From NCBI GenBank assembly GCA_040394475.1, contig JBEBSD010000066.1, positions 1-32,842 on the forward strand: a stretch of DNA of 32,842 bases. Direction: 5' to 3'. The position numbers and the translations under genes were made by a program. Of the stretch, positions 1 to 7,455 are shown one piece after another. This DNA comes from JBEBSD01 sp040394475 (GTDB taxonomy: Bacteria; Bacteroidota; Bacteroidia; Cytophagales; Spirosomataceae). The notes beneath the pieces were generated by a model that was not told the DNA's origin, did not search any database, and was given only the letters and a program-made list of their open reading frames with translations. Numbering within the stretch: position 1 is the first letter of the stretch; every line of letters begins with the position of its first letter.

Positions 1-22
1 ATCCAATGTTTGTTGAAATTTA

Positions 23-460
23 TTATCTCCGCAAAGATATGAGACGAGGGAGAGCAGGATAATTGCCCCGGTCGTGCATATAAAATTCGAAACCCCATAC
101 ACCGTAGCCGCCCGTGAGAAAATCCCGGGATGAAAATGTTTCGGAAGGAATTATTCCAATGACGCCTCCCTCTCCATAAAGTCTTATACGGTCGGTTACA
201 TAGCCTGCTATGCCTACTAACCCCGGGGAAAAGTTGGCATAGGGCGTCCATTGAGTTTCTCCGTTCAGAACATGTTGGTTGTACAGGAGGTTTCCTTTCA
301 GTCGCAAGGCCAGCCGCTCGTTGAAGTTACCTTACAATCTGAACACATGCTCAAAGTAAATCCCTAGTTGAATTTCAATGGTAAAGCCGAAGAGGGGTTT
401 GAATTTTACCAGTCGGTTATAGGCGGAGAGTTCCTTGTATTTACCTTGATCTTGCCGCCG
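23..460 (-). pseudogene. Decayed outer-membrane beta-barrel-like gene remnant
   Basis: The minus strand reads as one frame from about 460 to 23, interrupted by a TAA at 332-334 and bounded upstream by a TAG at 461-463. Before the internal stop it reads like strand-rich barrel sequence (FKPLFGFTIEIQLGIYFEHV). After it come further alternating aromatic/glycine strands (RLYGEGGVIGIIP, GGYGVWGFEFYMH), the usual look of C-terminal strands in Bacteroidota outer-membrane proteins. The 94 residues after the stop have only a TTG as possible start and no signal peptide, so a free-standing gene is unlikely. CAA to TAA at the internal stop would be one substitution, so a recent nonsense mutation or a sequencing error is possible, but the 5' part with its signal peptide is also missing. 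The exact family is not recognised. Confidence 0.45.
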
Positions 461-516
461 CTATTATCCTTTCACCCCTTCGGGGTTCGTTGTCGGCAAC
501 TCTTAACATCACGGGA

Positions 517-541
517 ATTTGATTGGGCTGCACGATCAAAT
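517..541. repeat. Inverted repeat ATTTGAT-N11-ATCAAAT
   Basis: Perfect 7-bp arms at 517-523 and 535-541. The arms continue as GG...CC if one A is bulged. It lies in the 214-bp gap between the decayed barrel gene and the TPR lipoprotein gene, about 135 bp upstream of the latter, so it may be an operator or a relic. The rest of 464-674 shows no further gene. Confidence 0.3.
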
Positions 542-619
542 CCGTGAGCTTTGGTCGGTCCCTCCCTGACCGGATACTAAAAAGACAGAACCTTCTCATT
601 TACAGTGTTCTATTGTTTT

Positions 620-627
620 TATCTTTG
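620..627 (+). promoter_or_regulatory. Putative Bacteroidota -7 promoter element (TATCTTTG)
   Basis: Exact match to the TAnnTTTG consensus of the primary sigma factor in Bacteroidota, 48 bp before the first possible start of the TPR lipoprotein gene. No convincing TTTG -33 element is seen at the expected distance, so this rests on one box only. Confidence 0.35.
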
Positions 628-674
628 TCTATACCGTCACGGGCGGTCCGATAATTCTATCAACACAATTTGCA

Positions 675-2432
675 ATGCAACCTTCATTTTTTATGAAACA
701 CTGCTATTGTTACCTTGCATTCATCGCTTTTATTCCGTTGGCCTGCTCCAAAAAGCAGGAGAAAAAAGAAAACCGGCTCTCTGACGGAGCCTCGCGGATC
801 ACGGTGTGTTACAATCCCAAGACCACCGACGCCGACTGGTATGGTTCGGGCAAAAAGGCCCCCAGACTCGACCGGTTGAAAGGCATCGATTTCAAGATTT
901 CGACTTCCAACCCGGAAGCACAGGCGTATTTTAACCAGGGAATGATGCTGGCTTACGGCTTTAACCATGCCGAAGCTGCCCGGTCATTCTATGAAGCCAT
1001 CCGGCTGGATTCCACCTGCGCCATGGCCCACTGGGGTTTTGCCTATGTGCTGGGGCCCAATTACAATGCAGGAATGGAGGAGGATAACTTTCAACGTGCC
1101 TGGGAGACGGCTATGAAGGCACAACAGTTGGCTGCTGCCGGCAGCAGTCCGAAAGAAAAAGCGCTGGTAGCGGCAATGGCTGCCCGGTATGCAAAAGAAC
1201 CTCCTGCCGACAGGACTCCCCTGGACCTGGCCTATGCGAAGGCCATGGAGGAAGTCTATACGCAGTACCCTTCCGACCCTGATATCGGGACCTTGTATGC
1301 CGAGGCGGTGATGGACCTGCACCCGTGGGATCTGTACGAGAAGACGACGAAGGCCCCTAAATCCTGGACACCGGCATTGATCGCCTTACTGGCTAGCCTG
1401 TTGGAAAAAAATCCTTCGCACCCGGGTGCGCATCATCTTTATATCCATGCCCTGGAGGCCTCCGCTACGCCCGAAAAAGCCTTGACCTCCGCCGGGCTGC
1501 TCGACTCGCTGGTTCCCGGTGCCGGCCACCTGCTCCACATGCCGTCGCACATTTACATTAAAACGGGCGACTATCATCTGGGCTCGCTCTCCAATATCCG
1601 AGCGGCGGAGGCCGACAGCAGTTATATCACTGCCTGTCATGCGCAGGGGGCCTATCCGCTTGCCTATTTTCCGCATAATTATCATTTCCTGGCGGCCACA
1701 GCCACGCTTGAGGGAAACTCGGACCTGGCCTGGACGGCAGCCCGGAAAGTACAGCAGTATACTGTGCAGGAGGTCATGCGTATGCCGGGATGGGGCACCC
1801 TCCAACACTATTATACTATCCCCTACTATGTAGCCGTGAAATTTTCGATGTGGGACGCCATTCTTTCTCTGCCCGGGCCGGCCAGTGATCTGGTCTACCC
1901 GCGGGCGATCTGGCACTATGCAAGGGGCATGGCTTTTTCAGGCAAACATGACCTGATCCATGCACAGGAAGAATTGGCCCTGCTCGATTCACTGGCGGCC
2001 GATACTACGCTGCAGCACCTTACCGTCTGGGATATCAACACCACCGCCGACCTGGTACAGATCGCCGTCAGAGTTTTGTCGGCAGGTATAGCGGCCCGGC
2101 AAAACCAGCTCGACAAGGCCGTGGCCCTGCTCGGTGAGGCCGTTGTCATCGAAGATAATCTCAACTACAACGAGCCTCCGGACTGGTTTTTCTCGGTCCG
2201 GCATCACCTGGGAGCGGTATTGCTCAAAGCCGGGAAAAGTACGGAAGCCGAAAAGGTTTACCGGCAGGATTTGCTGACCTGGAAAAAAAACGGCTGGGCG
2301 CTGATAGGTCTCTACAATTCCCTGGTGCAGCAGCAAAATACCAGTGAGGCGCATGTAGTAAAATCGGCCTTCGACAGGTCGTGGGAATACGCCGACATAC
2401 AAATTGCGACATCGTCCAGCATCGTGGACTAG
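675..2432 (+). CDS. Tetratricopeptide-repeat lipoprotein
   Basis: A 585-residue protein, or 579 if translation starts at the second Met (693). That start gives a compact signal peptide with a hydrophobic core and the lipobox-like PLAC-S, so it is probably anchored in the outer membrane or periplasmic face as a lipoprotein. The proline at -3 is not canonical. After a charged linker, TPR-like helical pairs follow (AYFNQGMMLAYGFNHAEAAR around residues 83-102), then conserved His/aromatic motifs such as HMPSHIYIKTGDY and FPHNYHF, and a C-terminal TPR pair (GAVLLKAGKSTEAEKVY). TPR proteins bind other proteins; no enzymatic motif is visible. It is a single gene on the plus strand with a hairpin behind it. 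The product class is secure, the partner unknown. Confidence 0.85.
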   Translation: MQPSFFMKHCYCYLAFIAFIPLACSKKQEKKENRLSDGASRITVCYNPKTTDADWYGSGKKAPRLDRLKGIDFKISTSNPEAQAYFNQGMMLAYGFNHAEAARSFYEAIRLDSTCAMAHWGFAYVLGPNYNAGMEEDNFQRAWETAMKAQQLAAAGSSPKEKALVAAMAARYAKEPPADRTPLDLAYAKAMEEVYTQYPSDPDIGTLYAEAVMDLHPWDLYEKTTKAPKSWTPALIALLASLLEKNPSHPGAHHLYIHALEASATPEKALTSAGLLDSLVPGAGHLLHMPSHIYIKTGDYHLGSLSNIRAAEADSSYITACHAQGAYPLAYFPHNYHFLAATATLEGNSDLAWTAARKVQQYTVQEVMRMPGWGTLQHYYTIPYYVAVKFSMWDAILSLPGPASDLVYPRAIWHYARGMAFSGKHDLIHAQEELALLDSLAADTTLQHLTVWDINTTADLVQIAVRVLSAGIAARQNQLDKAVALLGEAVVIEDNLNYNEPPDWFFSVRHHLGAVLLKAGKSTEAEKVYRQDLLTWKKNGWALIGLYNSLVQQQNTSEAHVVKSAFDRSWEYADIQIATSSSIVD

Positions 2433-2482
2433 TGTTATGGCAACCAGCTTTGTCGCATTTCAGCTGACAGGTCGCGCGTCGA

Positions 2483-2510
2483 AGCCTGCCAAAGTATCCT
2501 TCGGCAGGCT
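2483..2510 (+). terminator. Hairpin behind the TPR lipoprotein gene
   Basis: Stem AGCCTGCC/GGCAGGCT (8 bp) continued after one A-C mismatch by AAG/CTT around a TATC loop. It lies 51 bp after the stop codon. There is no clear T-tract, so it may stabilise the 3' end rather than terminate. Confidence 0.45.
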
Positions 2511-2551
2511 CTACAGACCTTCTTACAGGTGCTGAATGCAATTTCCTGCCC

Positions 2552-2575
2552 AAAAGCCGCCCCGAAGGGGGCTTT
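2552..2575 (-). terminator. Intrinsic terminator of the membrane-anchored regulator gene
   Basis: Read on the minus strand: stem AAAGCC-CCC, a TTCG tetraloop, GGG, one bulged C, then GGCTTT followed by T. A GC-rich stem with the extra-stable UUCG loop and a short U-run, 97 bp behind the stop codon at 2672, is a good terminator. Confidence 0.65.
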
Positions 2576-2671
2576 CCCGGGCCTCTGCCAACCCACTTTT
2601 CTGTAATTTTCCCGGTGCAAGACGATTCCCCAGCGATATCCGGGAAAAACCGGGTTGTGAATGAACGTCTT

Positions 2672-3934
2672 TCAAAAAACAAATTCCTGCCCGGAATTCG
2701 AAAAGACGGTTTCTCCGATAGCTCCGGGTCCCTGAAACCGGTATTGTACGCCGACAATTTCCGAAGGAGAATTCTCGAACGTTAACGCGTAGGCCTCTTT
2801 GTCATTAACAAAAAAACGGACGTTTTTTTTGCTGCTTTCCACCTTCAGGCTGGTCCACTCGCTCAACTCGGCGCCAAACCCCGACAGATCGGCTTCTGTA
2901 CTGCCTGTCACCTTGTCGGCTGCCAAAAGAAAGATATCGCCCACACAGCGTTTCGAAACAAGCGGGATGATAAATACGTCGTTTTTGCAAAGGATCAGCA
3001 CATCTATTTTCTGGCATACACCGGTTCCGTCCCTGTAATGACTTTTTACGCGGGTCGTGAAAGTAAACTGATCGGTTTTAAGCCCGGCCATCTGCTTCAC
3101 GTTGTAAACCCGGAGCGGCGGCAATACCGGCTGCAGCGGGATACCGAGTGCGGTGATCGCCCCGGCCGTTACGTCGATAATACCGTTCGCTTTGAAATCT
3201 TCCGGTTTGAGATACGCCGGCACAGGTGTCCTATCAACGGCCGCCACCCAGTCGTCCGAGGTAATAAAGAGGTCGTGTTCCCTGACGACCCGATCGCCTA
3301 TCACCAGTTTGGCCCGGAAGTAGCCCGGATAGTAATAGATAGCCGTATGGCTGTGACGATCTTTTGAAACGAGAGTACTTCTTCTCTTGTCCCACGATTG
3401 CTGGATAAAGACGGAATCGGTAGGCGATGCAGCGGCGTCATAGTGGAATACCACCGAATTGGGCACCCCTTCCAAAACGGTTTTGGAGCTTGTAAATGCG
3501 TAATCGGACGCTTCCGGTTCTTTGGCAAATGGCAATACCAGAAAAGCCGCAATGACCACTGTCACCAGAAGCAGCACCCCTGCCACCCACGGCCACCCGG
3601 AACGCCGGGTGGCAATGGATGCGCCGCTCTCTTCGGAGGGCGCTACGGACGGGATTTCGGGGTGTCCGGCATGCCGCCGGTAGCCCCTCCAGCTCGCATG
3701 ACCTGTAAAACGGGCCAGAGTATTAAGGGTAGTACTGTTAGGGGTACTGTCGTACCGGGCCCGTCCCCAAATACGCTTCAGGGTGGTTACGCTCAGCGAA
3801 ACCCCGGTTTTTTGCCGGATTGCCTCGCTCAGATTTTCAAAATCATCGTTTGTCCAGTGCAGGCTGCTTCCCCATCCGAGGGTGTGTTCAATTTGCCGGA
3901 TGCACTGTTGTATGATGGTTTTTTCAGTGTTCAT
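2672..3934 (-). CDS. Membrane-anchored one-component-like regulator (DNA-binding-like N-terminus, TM, extracytoplasmic sensor-like region)
   Basis: 420 residues in three parts. Residues 1-90 form a basic, helix-rich module (FENLSEAIRQKTGVSLSVTT, LKRIWGR, TLNTLARFTGH) of a kind that recurs in Bacteroidota and resembles a helix-turn-helix. Residues 114-137 are one transmembrane helix after an RR-rich cytoplasmic stretch. Residues 140-420 look extracytoplasmic: a PKD-like beta-sandwich segment (VPNSVVFHYDA, YYYPGYFRAKLVIGD) followed by a jelly-roll/laminin-G-like segment (FTFTTRVKSHY, VKVESS-like strands, VRFFVNDKEAY). The layout parallels ToxR/CadC-type regulators that sense outside and bind DNA inside; that function is inferred. 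It is divergent from the secreted GIFT-like gene at 4083, which is the obvious candidate target. The N-terminal module could instead mediate protein contacts. Confidence 0.75.
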   Translation of the reverse strand: MNTEKTIIQQCIRQIEHTLGWGSSLHWTNDDFENLSEAIRQKTGVSLSVTTLKRIWGRARYDSTPNSTTLNTLARFTGHASWRGYRRHAGHPEIPSVAPSEESGASIATRRSGWPWVAGVLLLVTVVIAAFLVLPFAKEPEASDYAFTSSKTVLEGVPNSVVFHYDAAASPTDSVFIQQSWDKRRSTLVSKDRHSHTAIYYYPGYFRAKLVIGDRVVREHDLFITSDDWVAAVDRTPVPAYLKPEDFKANGIIDVTAGAITALGIPLQPVLPPLRVYNVKQMAGLKTDQFTFTTRVKSHYRDGTGVCQKIDVLILCKNDVFIIPLVSKRCVGDIFLLAADKVTGSTEADLSGFGAELSEWTSLKVESSKKNVRFFVNDKEAYALTFENSPSEIVGVQYRFQGPGAIGETVFSNSGQEFVF

Positions 3935-3974
3935 AAATCAGGTTTTGGTAGAACCGGTTTCTCAGCCGCGTCCT

Positions 3975-3998
3975 GAACAAACTTGTACAAACTTGAAC
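3975..3998. promoter_or_regulatory. Direct-repeat candidate operator (ACAAACTTGT / ACAAACTTGA)
   Basis: Two 10-bp near-identical units in tandem, with TTGTACAA palindromic at their junction. They lie 41-64 bp upstream of the regulator start in the divergent gap to 4083. The position suits autoregulation by the DNA-binding module of the neighbouring protein; no binding evidence exists. Confidence 0.35.
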
Positions 3999-4082
3999 AG
4001 CATTTGAATTGCCCCTGCCGGCCTCCGCTACTATTATTGCCGGCCGATAGCGGGGAACCATTTTGTAAACTTAAAAAGGTAA

Positions 4083-4832
4083 ATGATGAAATCAATCTTG
4101 AGTGACCGTAAAAAAATCATTGTCAACGTACTGCTGGGGATAGGCTTGCTGACCGCGGCCTGGTCGAACGGGTATGCCCAGAGGGATACACTGGTTTTCG
4201 ATGTGGGTCATGGTCAGAATCCTGCGATTGCTGCCGGGTATAACGAACTTTTCGGGGGAAACCATAATACCTTGTTTTCGGTCCACGACGGCAGGTTGGA
4301 TGCGGCGGTCTTACGGGGAAAAGCCGCGTTGGTGATTTTCTCGCCCCGGAATGAATTCCAGCCGGCCGAAATCGCGGCTGTGACGAATTACCTGAAGGGC
4401 GGCGGCTCGCTCCTGCTTATTTTTGACGAAGAAAGAAGAACCCCGCTCAGCCAGACCAGGATCAACGAACTGATTGTGCCGTTCGGACTGGAGCTGACGG
4501 GCGATACGCCTGTAAGGCATAACTGCGGGGCTGTAGCCGAAAAAGGAGATGTTTGCTCCGCAGCCTGGGAATTACCCTACAGTGGGGGACGATCTGTAAA
4601 AGGAGGAACAGTCATCAGCCGTGTATATGACGACGGTGACTATATTCACAGCGCCTATACAAACACCCCCAATGGCGGGAAGATCATCGTCATGAGCGAC
4701 GGAATGGCAGGATTGCTCCTTGGCCGGCCCGATGGGGTACGGTTCAGCGGCACCGGTCCCGCCGACTCCAGTTACTGGGGAAAAGACAGCGAGGCCTTTA
4801 TACGGGAAATTGTGGCGTTTTTGCTTAAGTGA
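4083..4832 (+). CDS. Secreted GIFT/DUF4350-like protein
   Basis: 249 residues (ATG ATG at the start; either Met may be used). Residues 1-33 are a signal peptide ending around YAQ. The mature part has an alpha/beta fold typical of class-I glutamine-amidotransferase-like GIFT domains found in DUF4350 and IFT52-like proteins: TLVFDVGHGQNP near residue 36, ALVIFSPRNEF in the middle, IAAVTNYLKGGGSLLLIFDE, then LIVPFGLELTGD, and a late IIVMSDGMAG strand. No catalytic Cys-His-Glu triad is apparent, so a binding role is more likely than an amidotransferase. It is divergent from the membrane-anchored regulator and ends in a strong hairpin terminator. Export is well supported, function unknown. Confidence 0.75.
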   Translation: MMKSILSDRKKIIVNVLLGIGLLTAAWSNGYAQRDTLVFDVGHGQNPAIAAGYNELFGGNHNTLFSVHDGRLDAAVLRGKAALVIFSPRNEFQPAEIAAVTNYLKGGGSLLLIFDEERRTPLSQTRINELIVPFGLELTGDTPVRHNCGAVAEKGDVCSAAWELPYSGGRSVKGGTVISRVYDDGDYIHSAYTNTPNGGKIIVMSDGMAGLLLGRPDGVRFSGTGPADSSYWGKDSEAFIREIVAFLLK

Positions 4833-4862
4833 CGGACAGTATCCTGTTGACAGATAACCGGG

Positions 4863-4906
4863 GCCGTCGGCCGGCATTGGCTCCAAATGACCGGCTGACG
4901 GCTTTT
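4863..4906 (+). terminator. Intrinsic terminator after the GIFT-like gene
   Basis: Stem GCCGTCGGCCGG (4863-4874) with CCGGCTGACGGC (4891-4902), 12 pairs with one G-U, followed by TTTT. A second overlapping hairpin ACGGCT-TTTC-AGCCGT with its own TTTT follows directly. It stands 31 bp after the stop, between convergent genes. Confidence 0.75.
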
Positions 4907-4963
4907 CAGCCGTGTTTTCAAGGATGTTTGTTTGGTGATGGCTGCAGCTTTCGGAGCCGGTGT

Positions 4964-5353
4964 TTATTTCAATCGCTCCAATACCCCTTTGCGTTTAACC
5001 AGGTTTTTATAGTCCCATTGAATCCGTCCGGACTTTTCAAGCCAGCGTTTCAGGTCATTCCGGTTGATTTGCGTAGCCGAAGTATAGCGGATTTCAGCGG
5101 CTTTAAAACTGCCTTCCTGCTGTAAAGCTTCCTCGTCAAAGGATTGCCCGCTCCAAAACAATAACCGGACACAATTTTTCAGCTTACTGTATCCGGCAAC
5201 CGGGTTCCCGTCGAGGAACCACACCGGATGGGCATGCCAGATTTTATTCGTCGCTTCGGGTAAGCCACTGCTGATTTCCTGCGACAGGATGTTGCAAATC
5301 TCTCTGTCTTCGGTCGATTGAGCGTCATTATAGGCCTGAATGTCTTTGTTCAT
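4964..5353 (-). CDS. DUF1801 (YdhG-like) domain protein
   Basis: 129 residues from the ATG at 5351-5353. A longer frame to 5428 is less likely because its extra 25 residues read like non-coding sequence. The protein shows the DUF1801 pattern: an acidic N-terminal helix, then KIWHAHPVWFLDGNPVAGYS around residues 37-56, CVRLLFWSG, and a C-terminal basic helix (RNDLKRWLEKSGRIQWDY). The fold is that of the YdhG/frataxin-like group, and some members have been proposed as iron chaperones; the biochemical role here is unknown. It lies 95 bp downstream of the cupin gene on the same strand, possibly co-transcribed. Confidence 0.8.
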   Translation of the reverse strand: MNKDIQAYNDAQSTEDREICNILSQEISSGLPEATNKIWHAHPVWFLDGNPVAGYSKLKNCVRLLFWSGQSFDEEALQQEGSFKAAEIRYTSATQINRNDLKRWLEKSGRIQWDYKNLVKRKGVLERLK

Positions 5354-5410
5354 CTGTATAAAAGTTAATTGGAAGGGGTCGCCCGGACAGGGTCGCCTGA
5401 ATGCCTCTGC

Positions 5411-5432
5411 TAAAAACCTAACACTCACCTCA
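5411..5432 (-). repeat. Degenerate GGTGTTA-type heptamer remnant behind the cupin stop codon
   Basis: On the minus strand GAGGTGAGTGTTAGGTTTTTA, about 16 nt behind the TAA at 5449-5451. It resembles the arrays at 6029, 6671 and 20124 and lies in the same position and orientation relative to the gene before it. Confidence 0.35.
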
Positions 5433-5448
5433 AAAAGAGAAGTTACAA

Positions 5449-5865
5449 TTAGTTCTTCCCCGTGTTTTCCTCAAACCAGTTTACGATCGCCGGCATATTT
5501 CTTTCAAAACCTCCCGGAATGAAGAAGTTTAACAAACCGGCTTTCCTGTCAGTTCTGTTCGCGAAATCGTGGGTAGTCTTAGCGGGTATCCTTATAAAGG
5601 TTCCTTTTTCGGCATCCAGCCACTTGTCCCCTGCGAAAATAGCAGCGGTGCCTTCCAATACATAAAATACTTCGTCATTATCCTCGTGTCGGTGGGCCCC
5701 CGGCCCGTCCGAATTGGGTTCGAGCCACCATTCCGAGACACTGTATTTTTCATCGGTTTCATTTTCGTCAGCTTTGAAAATGGCAGCCATAGTTCCGCAG
5801 TTGTAGGCCCTGCCTTGTCCCGGCGGAAGGACCAAGATTTCTTTAGCGTTGTTTGGATGTTGCAT
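5449..5865 (-). CDS. Cupin-domain protein
   Basis: 138 residues, a single small beta-barrel cupin. Motif 1 is visible as PGAHRHEDNDEVFYVLEG with metal-ligand candidates H58, H60 and E65. Motif 2 is IRIPAKTTHDFAN with H99. No signal peptide, so cytoplasmic. Cupins range from isomerases and dioxygenases to simple ligand binders, and the substrate cannot be read from this sequence. It is the first gene of a possible pair with the DUF1801 gene. A degenerate heptamer repeat sits behind its stop codon. Confidence 0.85.
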   Translation of the reverse strand: MQHPNNAKEILVLPPGQGRAYNCGTMAAIFKADENETDEKYSVSEWWLEPNSDGPGAHRHEDNDEVFYVLEGTAAIFAGDKWLDAEKGTFIRIPAKTTHDFANRTDRKAGLLNFFIPGGFERNMPAIVNWFEENTGKN

Positions 5866-6028
5866 GCTGTTTGAGTTAAGACGTTACAGGCAATTTTCAA
5901 TACTTTAGCCGGCCCGGCGACGGGCGTTCGGATTGCCCGATTGAAAGGCGATACACCAAACTTACCGATTTTCACGAAGGAAACCTTCACAGCCGCAAAT
6001 CACTTTTACAGCACGCCAGCCGTCAATT

Positions 6029-6080
6029 CACCTAACACCTAACACCTAACACCTCAAACCTAACTAATACCTAAAACCTT
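6029..6080 (-). repeat. Heptamer array (GGTGTTA family) behind a stop codon
   Basis: Read on the minus strand, from 12 nt behind the TGA of the membrane-protein gene: GGTTTTA, GGTATTA, a GTTA slip, GGTTTGA, then three GGTGTTA units. This is the sense orientation for the preceding gene. The rest of the 226-bp gap (5866-6091) holds no gene. Confidence 0.75.
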
Positions 6081-6091
6081 CCTTCCCCGCA

Positions 6092-6598
6092 TCACCTGTA
6101 CTTCAAATTCATTAATTTCACACACAAAGGTATCAATCCCAATGATATCGCAATAAAAATAGCCACCCGGACATAGTTCAACGTCTGCCAGAGAGAAGTC
6201 CTGCTGATCAAGTCATTTCCGGAACCCGGCGTTTCAGCAATTTTTTGAAAGTCAATAATGTTCGGAGCAAAGTAAGCGAGCGTCCATACTCTTACAGCAA
6301 AATGAATGGCAAATAAAATCAGTAACCAGTTTCTTATCGGCTCAAGTTTCCAACAAAAAATAATCGCGAGAATGAAGGTGATTTCGTGCAACGAATGAAG
6401 GATTATCCAAAAGGCCTTCAGGCTTGTTCCATTTTTATCGGCCAGTAGTTGAAATGTGTCAGGTGGCGACGCTACCCACTTAGGAACGAAAACGGCCGTT
6501 TCAAAAATCTGCGCGCCATTCATCAGGAAATAAATAAGAGTTGTGCCGAAAAGCCAGATTTCGGCCCTTGTCAGATAGGCGATCGTACTATTTTCCAT
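6092..6598 (-). CDS. Four-helix membrane protein of unknown function
   Basis: 168 residues from the ATG at 6596-6598; the frame is open 13 codons further, but that part looks untranslated. Hydrophobic segments lie around residues 13-30 (WLFGTTLIYFLMNGAQIF), 60-80 (WIILHSLHEITFILAIIF), 88-110 and 138-160, with a conserved-looking H-S-L-H-E inside helix 2. The layout is loosely like DUF1772/anthrone-oxygenase-type small membrane proteins, but I do not recognise a family with certainty. It lies 131 bp downstream of the MarR gene on the same strand, so it is the likeliest target of that regulator. Confidence 0.7.
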   Translation of the reverse strand: MENSTIAYLTRAEIWLFGTTLIYFLMNGAQIFETAVFVPKWVASPPDTFQLLADKNGTSLKAFWIILHSLHEITFILAIIFCWKLEPIRNWLLILFAIHFAVRVWTLAYFAPNIIDFQKIAETPGSGNDLISRTSLWQTLNYVRVAIFIAISLGLIPLCVKLMNLKYR

Positions 6599-6670
6599 TT
6601 TAGTTATTTTGTCTGTATAAAATTGATAACTACTCAACTATTACTATTTTTAACCCGCACCCCATCCGCG

Positions 6671-6726
6671 CCCCAACACCCAACACCCAACACCTAACAC
6701 CTAATACCTAAAACCCAGCACCTAAT
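6671..6726 (-). repeat. Heptamer array behind the marR stop codon
   Basis: Read on the minus strand, starting a few bases after the TGA: GGTGCTG, GGTTTTA, GGTATTA, GGTGTTA, then three GGTGTTG units. All are seven bases long and in register, in the sense orientation for the MarR gene. Confidence 0.75.
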
Positions 6727-6729
6727 CAC

Positions 6730-7197
6730 TCATTTCCCATTCAATTCCGCCGTTGTTTCGTTCATTATCTGTATAGCTGACAGGAAGTATTTTTCAACCA
6801 CCTGAATTTCGCTATCGGAAAAAGAAGCAATCAGTTTTTCCGTCTTCTCCTGAAGACCGGCAAAAAGGGGTTCTAATAGCTTCACGGCGTTCTGCGTGTT
6901 GGGAACGATGATGACTTTTCGCCTGTCGTTCTTTACGAATTGCCTGTTAACCAATTCCTTCTTTTCAAGCCGGTCGATTAAGCCGGTTACGGCGCCTGTT
7001 GTCAGTCCTGTCATCCTGGAAAGTTCTCCTGCAGTCATTTTCCCTTTTTGAATGATGAGCCCCAGGTATTTGTGATCGGTTCCGGACAATCCTGCCTTTC
7101 GTGCAATGGCTTCGTGCATCAGGACCGATGTGTCCGAATACTGCCTGCTGACGGTCCTGAAGTGCCGGATTTTCTCCCTTTCTGTCGTTGTTTCCAC
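6730..7197 (-). CDS. MarR-family transcriptional regulator
   Basis: 155 residues, the usual MarR length. The winged helix-turn-helix spans about residues 38-100: helix MTAGELSRMTGL, recognition helix TTGAVTGLIDRLEKKELV and wing FVKNDRRKVIIVP with the family's D-R-R-K. The outer helices form the dimer interface. MarR proteins usually repress their own operon and release DNA when a small ligand binds. Here a 19-bp near-perfect palindrome lies over the -7 box of its own promoter (7221-7239), which fits autorepression. The next gene in the same direction encodes the four-helix membrane protein. The ligand is unknown. Confidence 0.92.
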   Translation of the reverse strand: METTTEREKIRHFRTVSRQYSDTSVLMHEAIARKAGLSGTDHKYLGLIIQKGKMTAGELSRMTGLTTGAVTGLIDRLEKKELVNRQFVKNDRRKVIIVPNTQNAVKLLEPLFAGLQEKTEKLIASFSDSEIQVVEKYFLSAIQIMNETTAELNGK

Positions 7198-7220
7198 GAG
7201 TAAATATCTTTATTGATAAG

Positions 7221-7239
7221 TATCTTAGTGACAAAGATA
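7221..7239 (-). promoter_or_regulatory. MarR-type operator TATCTTAGTGACAAAGATA
   Basis: A 19-bp palindrome with one mismatched pair: arms TATCTT/AAGATA with inner GT/AC pairs. It covers the whole -7 element of the marR promoter and the expected transcription start, 24 bp upstream of the start codon. Position and symmetry make it the probable autoregulatory site. Confidence 0.6.
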
Positions 7240-7259
7240 AATAAAACAACCCTATGCAA
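7232..7259 (-). promoter_or_regulatory. Promoter of the marR operon
   Basis: On the minus strand TTG (7257-7259), 17 nt, then TATCTTTG (7232-7239), an exact TAnnTTTG box. Transcription would start about 25-30 nt before the ATG at 7197. The remaining gap up to 7455 has no gene I can support. Confidence 0.55.
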
Positions 7260-7455
7260 GCCAATTTTCCTGTCAAAAATTTTTCGGGAGTATTCCCGGG
7301 AAGGCGAAACAATCGCTTTTTACGTCCGGGCCTTGCGTTCGGAGCGCATCGTGAAAGCTGTATTTGACCGGGATAGGGAAGGGGCCGGACCGATGAGCGA
7401 ACGCCCGGATCGCTGGCAGCAAGCCGATGCCGTATTATTTCTATTTTCGCTTCAG

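Noticed and set aside
4083..4832. Active glutamine amidotransferase
   Set aside because: The GIFT-like fold is visible, but no nucleophile-elbow Cys with a matching His-Glu pair can be found.
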